Assembly (NCBI GenBank): GCA_964467615.1
Contig: CAYXRK010000022.1
Span: 1 to 37,206, forward strand
Direction: 5' to 3'
DNA length: 37,206 nt
From: CAYXRK01 sp964467615
GTDB lineage: Bacteria; Hydrogenedentota; Hydrogenedentia; Hydrogenedentales; GCA-2746185
A program made the translations under genes and the position numbers. The notes beneath the pieces are model-generated. The model had not been told where the DNA came from and did no database searches. It saw only the letters and a program-made list of their open reading frames with translations. Positions 35,683 through 37,206 of the stretch are shown here, one piece after another. Numbering within the stretch: the first letter of the stretch is position 1; every line of letters starts with the position of its first letter.

Positions 35683-36641
35683 CCGAACCATCCAGCTATC
35701 CAGGCGCAGAAAGCGACCAGCCCCGCGCCAAACACGGCAAGCGCCGTGAGTAATGCCGTGACGGAGGTCAATAGCGCGGTCACTTTTTCAAGAAAGGTCT
35801 TGGCCTTGTCCAATGACCCCAAGACATCCGAGCCGCTACCGTTTGATGCCGTAGCGGAATTCACGACAACCATAATCTCGCGGTCCATCACCGGTAGGTC
35901 CTTTCGTTGCTCTTTGTCTAGCACCGGCAGCCTCACGACAACGTGCAGATGGAGCGTCTGTTTTCCAGGTTCCCTTGGGATTACGTCCCAAGACCATTGC
36001 GTAAATTCCGTCGCTTCGATAACTTGGTCTTGTGTACTGAGGTCTACGATTTCAAACGCCTTTCCCGTGAGGCGCGCGGACATCAGAGGTCCTACACGGA
36101 TCGTTTCGACGATTGGATCACCCTTTCCCTTCAGGGCTTCGATAAGGTTACGCGCAGGGTCTTGGCTTATCCTGACTTCGACGCGCTCCGTCGCGTTGAC
36201 CTTCATGGTGTCTGGCGGATTGAACATGATATTGCCGTAGGAAAGTCGATGCAGTTCCTCGGTTAACACATGGTGCCAATCGGGGTCGCTCGATTTTGGG
36301 GCCTCATCCGCATGGTGATGAACATGTATGTCACCTTCGGCGTGAAGAGCGTCCCGGCCTCCAGTGTGACTATGAACGTCGCCTTCGGTTTGAATCTTAT
36401 CCCCGTGAACTTTGTCGCCATGAACGAGATCGCCTTTGAGGACAATCACGTCGCGGCCAGCATTCATCTGATCGCGTCCAATGTTGGTCTCGTGTGCGAT
36501 TGTGTAGTCCTCCCACCGCTCGTAGCGCATCATAGGACGCATGCGCGCACGCCTGCGTCGCCAGTTAACAAGGATGAGACCGACGAGACCCAGTGCGAAG
36601 CAGACCCCCGAGATGATCAAGTAGATAGTGTGTCGGTTCAT
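35679..36641 (-). CDS. Membrane protein with GD-repeat motif, coupled to the NB-ARC gene
   Basis: A 320-residue protein of unknown family. An N-terminal membrane helix (about 6-26) is followed by an Arg-rich stop (NWRRRRARMR), so the rest is probably cytoplasmic. Residues 53-110 are a Gly-Asp repeat: IGRDQMNAGRDV, then GDLVHGDKVHGDK (70-82), then GDVHSHTGGRDALHAEGDIHVHHH. Residues about 120-270 look like a beta-rich domain with a conspicuous TQWSWDVIPREPGKQTL segment. The C-terminus (about 280-320) is a very hydrophobic hairpin that could insert into or disturb membranes. The ATG at 36641 has GGGAG 8 bases upstream. Sharing the GD motif with the coupled NB-ARC protein suggests it is the partner or effector; this is inference. 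Confidence 0.85.
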   Translation of the reverse strand: MNRHTIYLIISGVCFALGLVGLILVNWRRRRARMRPMMRYERWEDYTIAHETNIGRDQMNAGRDVIVLKGDLVHGDKVHGDKIQTEGDVHSHTGGRDALHAEGDIHVHHHADEAPKSSDPDWHHVLTEELHRLSYGNIMFNPPDTMKVNATERVEVRISQDPARNLIEALKGKGDPIVETIRVGPLMSARLTGKAFEIVDLSTQDQVIEATEFTQWSWDVIPREPGKQTLHLHVVVRLPVLDKEQRKDLPVMDREIMVVVNSATASNGSGSDVLGSLDKAKTFLEKVTALLTSVTALLTALAVFGAGLVAFCAWIAGWFG

Positions 36642-36757
36642 TCAGCGTACTCCCTTCGCCGCCGGATCCCGTATATGGGTTTGCGCTTCGCAAATGGTGT
36701 GGTGAGGTGGCGTTGGGTGTCGGGAGTATAACAACTAGTACTACGGACATTCTGAAG

Positions 36758-36784
36758 CACGAAAGACACGAACGACACAGCGCG
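36758..36784 (+). repeat. Degenerate 9-base tandem repeat (CACGAAAGA type)
   Basis: Units CACGAAAGA, CACGAACGA and the weaker CACAGCGCG. An 18-base stretch at 37053-37070 (TACGAAAGAAACGAGCGA) matches the first two units with 3 changes. Together they bracket the 36.8-37.0 kb repeat array. Confidence 0.45.
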
Positions 36785-36826
36785 GCGCAGCCGCAACCAA
36801 ATCAAGGCTATAAGGAGTGTGTCGAC

Positions 36827-36997
36827 GGCCCCTCACCCGTCCACCCTTCGACACCCTCAGGGCGAGCGGGTGAGGGGCCTAGCGCGCGGGCCGTCCACCC
36901 CTTCGACAGGCTCAGGACAGGCCTTCGACACCCTCAGGGCGAACCCTTCGACGCGCTCAAGACAGGCGGGTGAGGGGCCTACCGCGTGGGCCGTTCA
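36827..36997. repeat. Composite repeat array: four CCTTCGACA units and three 13-base arms
   Basis: Four 22-base units follow the pattern CCCTTCGACxxxCTCAxGxC: 36844-36865, 36899-36920, 36921-36942 and 36944-36965. GGCCCCTCACCCG (36827-36839) pairs perfectly with CGGGTGAGGGGCC at 36867-36879, and that arm recurs exactly 100 bases later at 36967-36979. The 32-base segments 36866-36897 and 36966-36997 differ at 3 positions. Sequences of the CTTCGACAGGCTCAG kind are widespread interspersed repeats in bacteria. Confidence 0.65.
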
Positions 36998-37206
36998 GAC
37001 TGTGCATGGCATAAAAATCTTCGCAAGAAAACAAGATTCTGACGGATAGTAGTACGAAAGAAACGAGCGAATAGGGCGGTGGGGGTTAGAGTGGGGTCGT
37101 GCGCGTTAGGCTGTGATTGCTTCGTCGACCCGCTACCGCGGTCTCCTGTTCCGAAAATTCATTGTGCCGAACCCTCCCCCTGCCCCCTCCCTTCAACCAA
37201 AGGAGG

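Larger units (their letters stand above)
36642..37206. other. Repeat-rich non-coding end of the window
   Basis: About 565 bases with no supportable gene. It should hold the promoter of the membrane-protein/NB-ARC operon near 36650-36740, but I see no clear boxes. It contains a 9-base repeat (36758-36784), an array of CCTTCGACA-type repeats with 13-base inverted and direct repeats (36827-36997) and a second degenerate copy of the 9-base repeat (37053-37070). Confidence 0.6.

Noticed and set aside
36827..36997. Possible CRISPR array
   Set aside because: The repeat units directly abut or have irregular 1-33 base gaps, are not identical, and no cas gene is nearby.

Overview
This is a GC-rich window (about 60% by eye) from an environmental bacterium, almost certainly Gram-negative. 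It encodes tandem RND pumps with a lipoprotein-type periplasmic adaptor, a second predicted lipoprotein, and secreted proteins with signal peptides. The phylum cannot be fixed from sequence alone. The mix of an XPB-type helicase, an NfeD/flotillin cluster, a sulfatase-like lipoprotein and a large NB-ARC/TPR protein would fit a Planctomycetes/PVC-like or Hydrogenedentota-like lineage, but that is a low-confidence inference.

Layout. 1-8.7 kb (minus strand): the 5' part of tpiA, preceded by an efflux operon of one adaptor and two different RND inner-membrane pumps. 9.0-10.6 kb (plus): a secreted NucA-type nuclease and an RluA-type pseudouridine synthase. 10.7-15.4 kb (plus): a membrane-organisation cluster of a long NfeD protease, a small unknown protein, a short NfeD, a truncated flotillin-like protein, FloA and a proline-rich membrane protein. 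A sigma70-like promoter precedes it. 15.5-17.2 kb: XPB-type helicase. 17.2-20.2 kb (minus): a coupled operon of a degenerate-receiver/GAF protein, a MinD/ParA-like ATPase and a glutaminase, with a perfect inverted repeat upstream. 20.6-23.7 kb (plus): thioredoxin reductase with a good promoter, an alpha/beta hydrolase and a DEAD-box helicase. 23.9-27.5 kb: two ABC-2 ATPase/permease pairs in one operon. 27.6-31.8 kb: a secreted propeller-like protein and a sulfatase-like lipoprotein. 31.8-32.8 kb (minus): a DUF1858-type redox protein and an A-type Fe-S carrier. 33.5-36.6 kb (minus): a two-gene module of a small multi-domain membrane protein and an NB-ARC/TPR STAND ATPase. 36.6-37.2 kb: non-coding DNA rich in short repeats.

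The most interesting feature is the last module. The membrane protein and the NB-ARC protein are translationally coupled (ATGA overlap). Near their N-termini both carry the same short repeat with core GDxVxGDKVxGDK. A shared repeat on an NLR-like sensor and on an adjacent membrane protein is the arrangement seen in prokaryotic NLR systems that signal by motif templating. I therefore propose a two-component sensor and membrane-effector system, possibly for defence or cell death; this is inference. Other observations worth checking are a FloA-like mini-paralogue that keeps residue-for-residue register with FloA, the GAF/ATPase/glutaminase operon, a REP-like hairpin found twice with compensatory stem changes, and a large hydrophobic insertion in one RND pump. 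No CRISPR array, rRNA, tRNA, transposase or integrase was seen.
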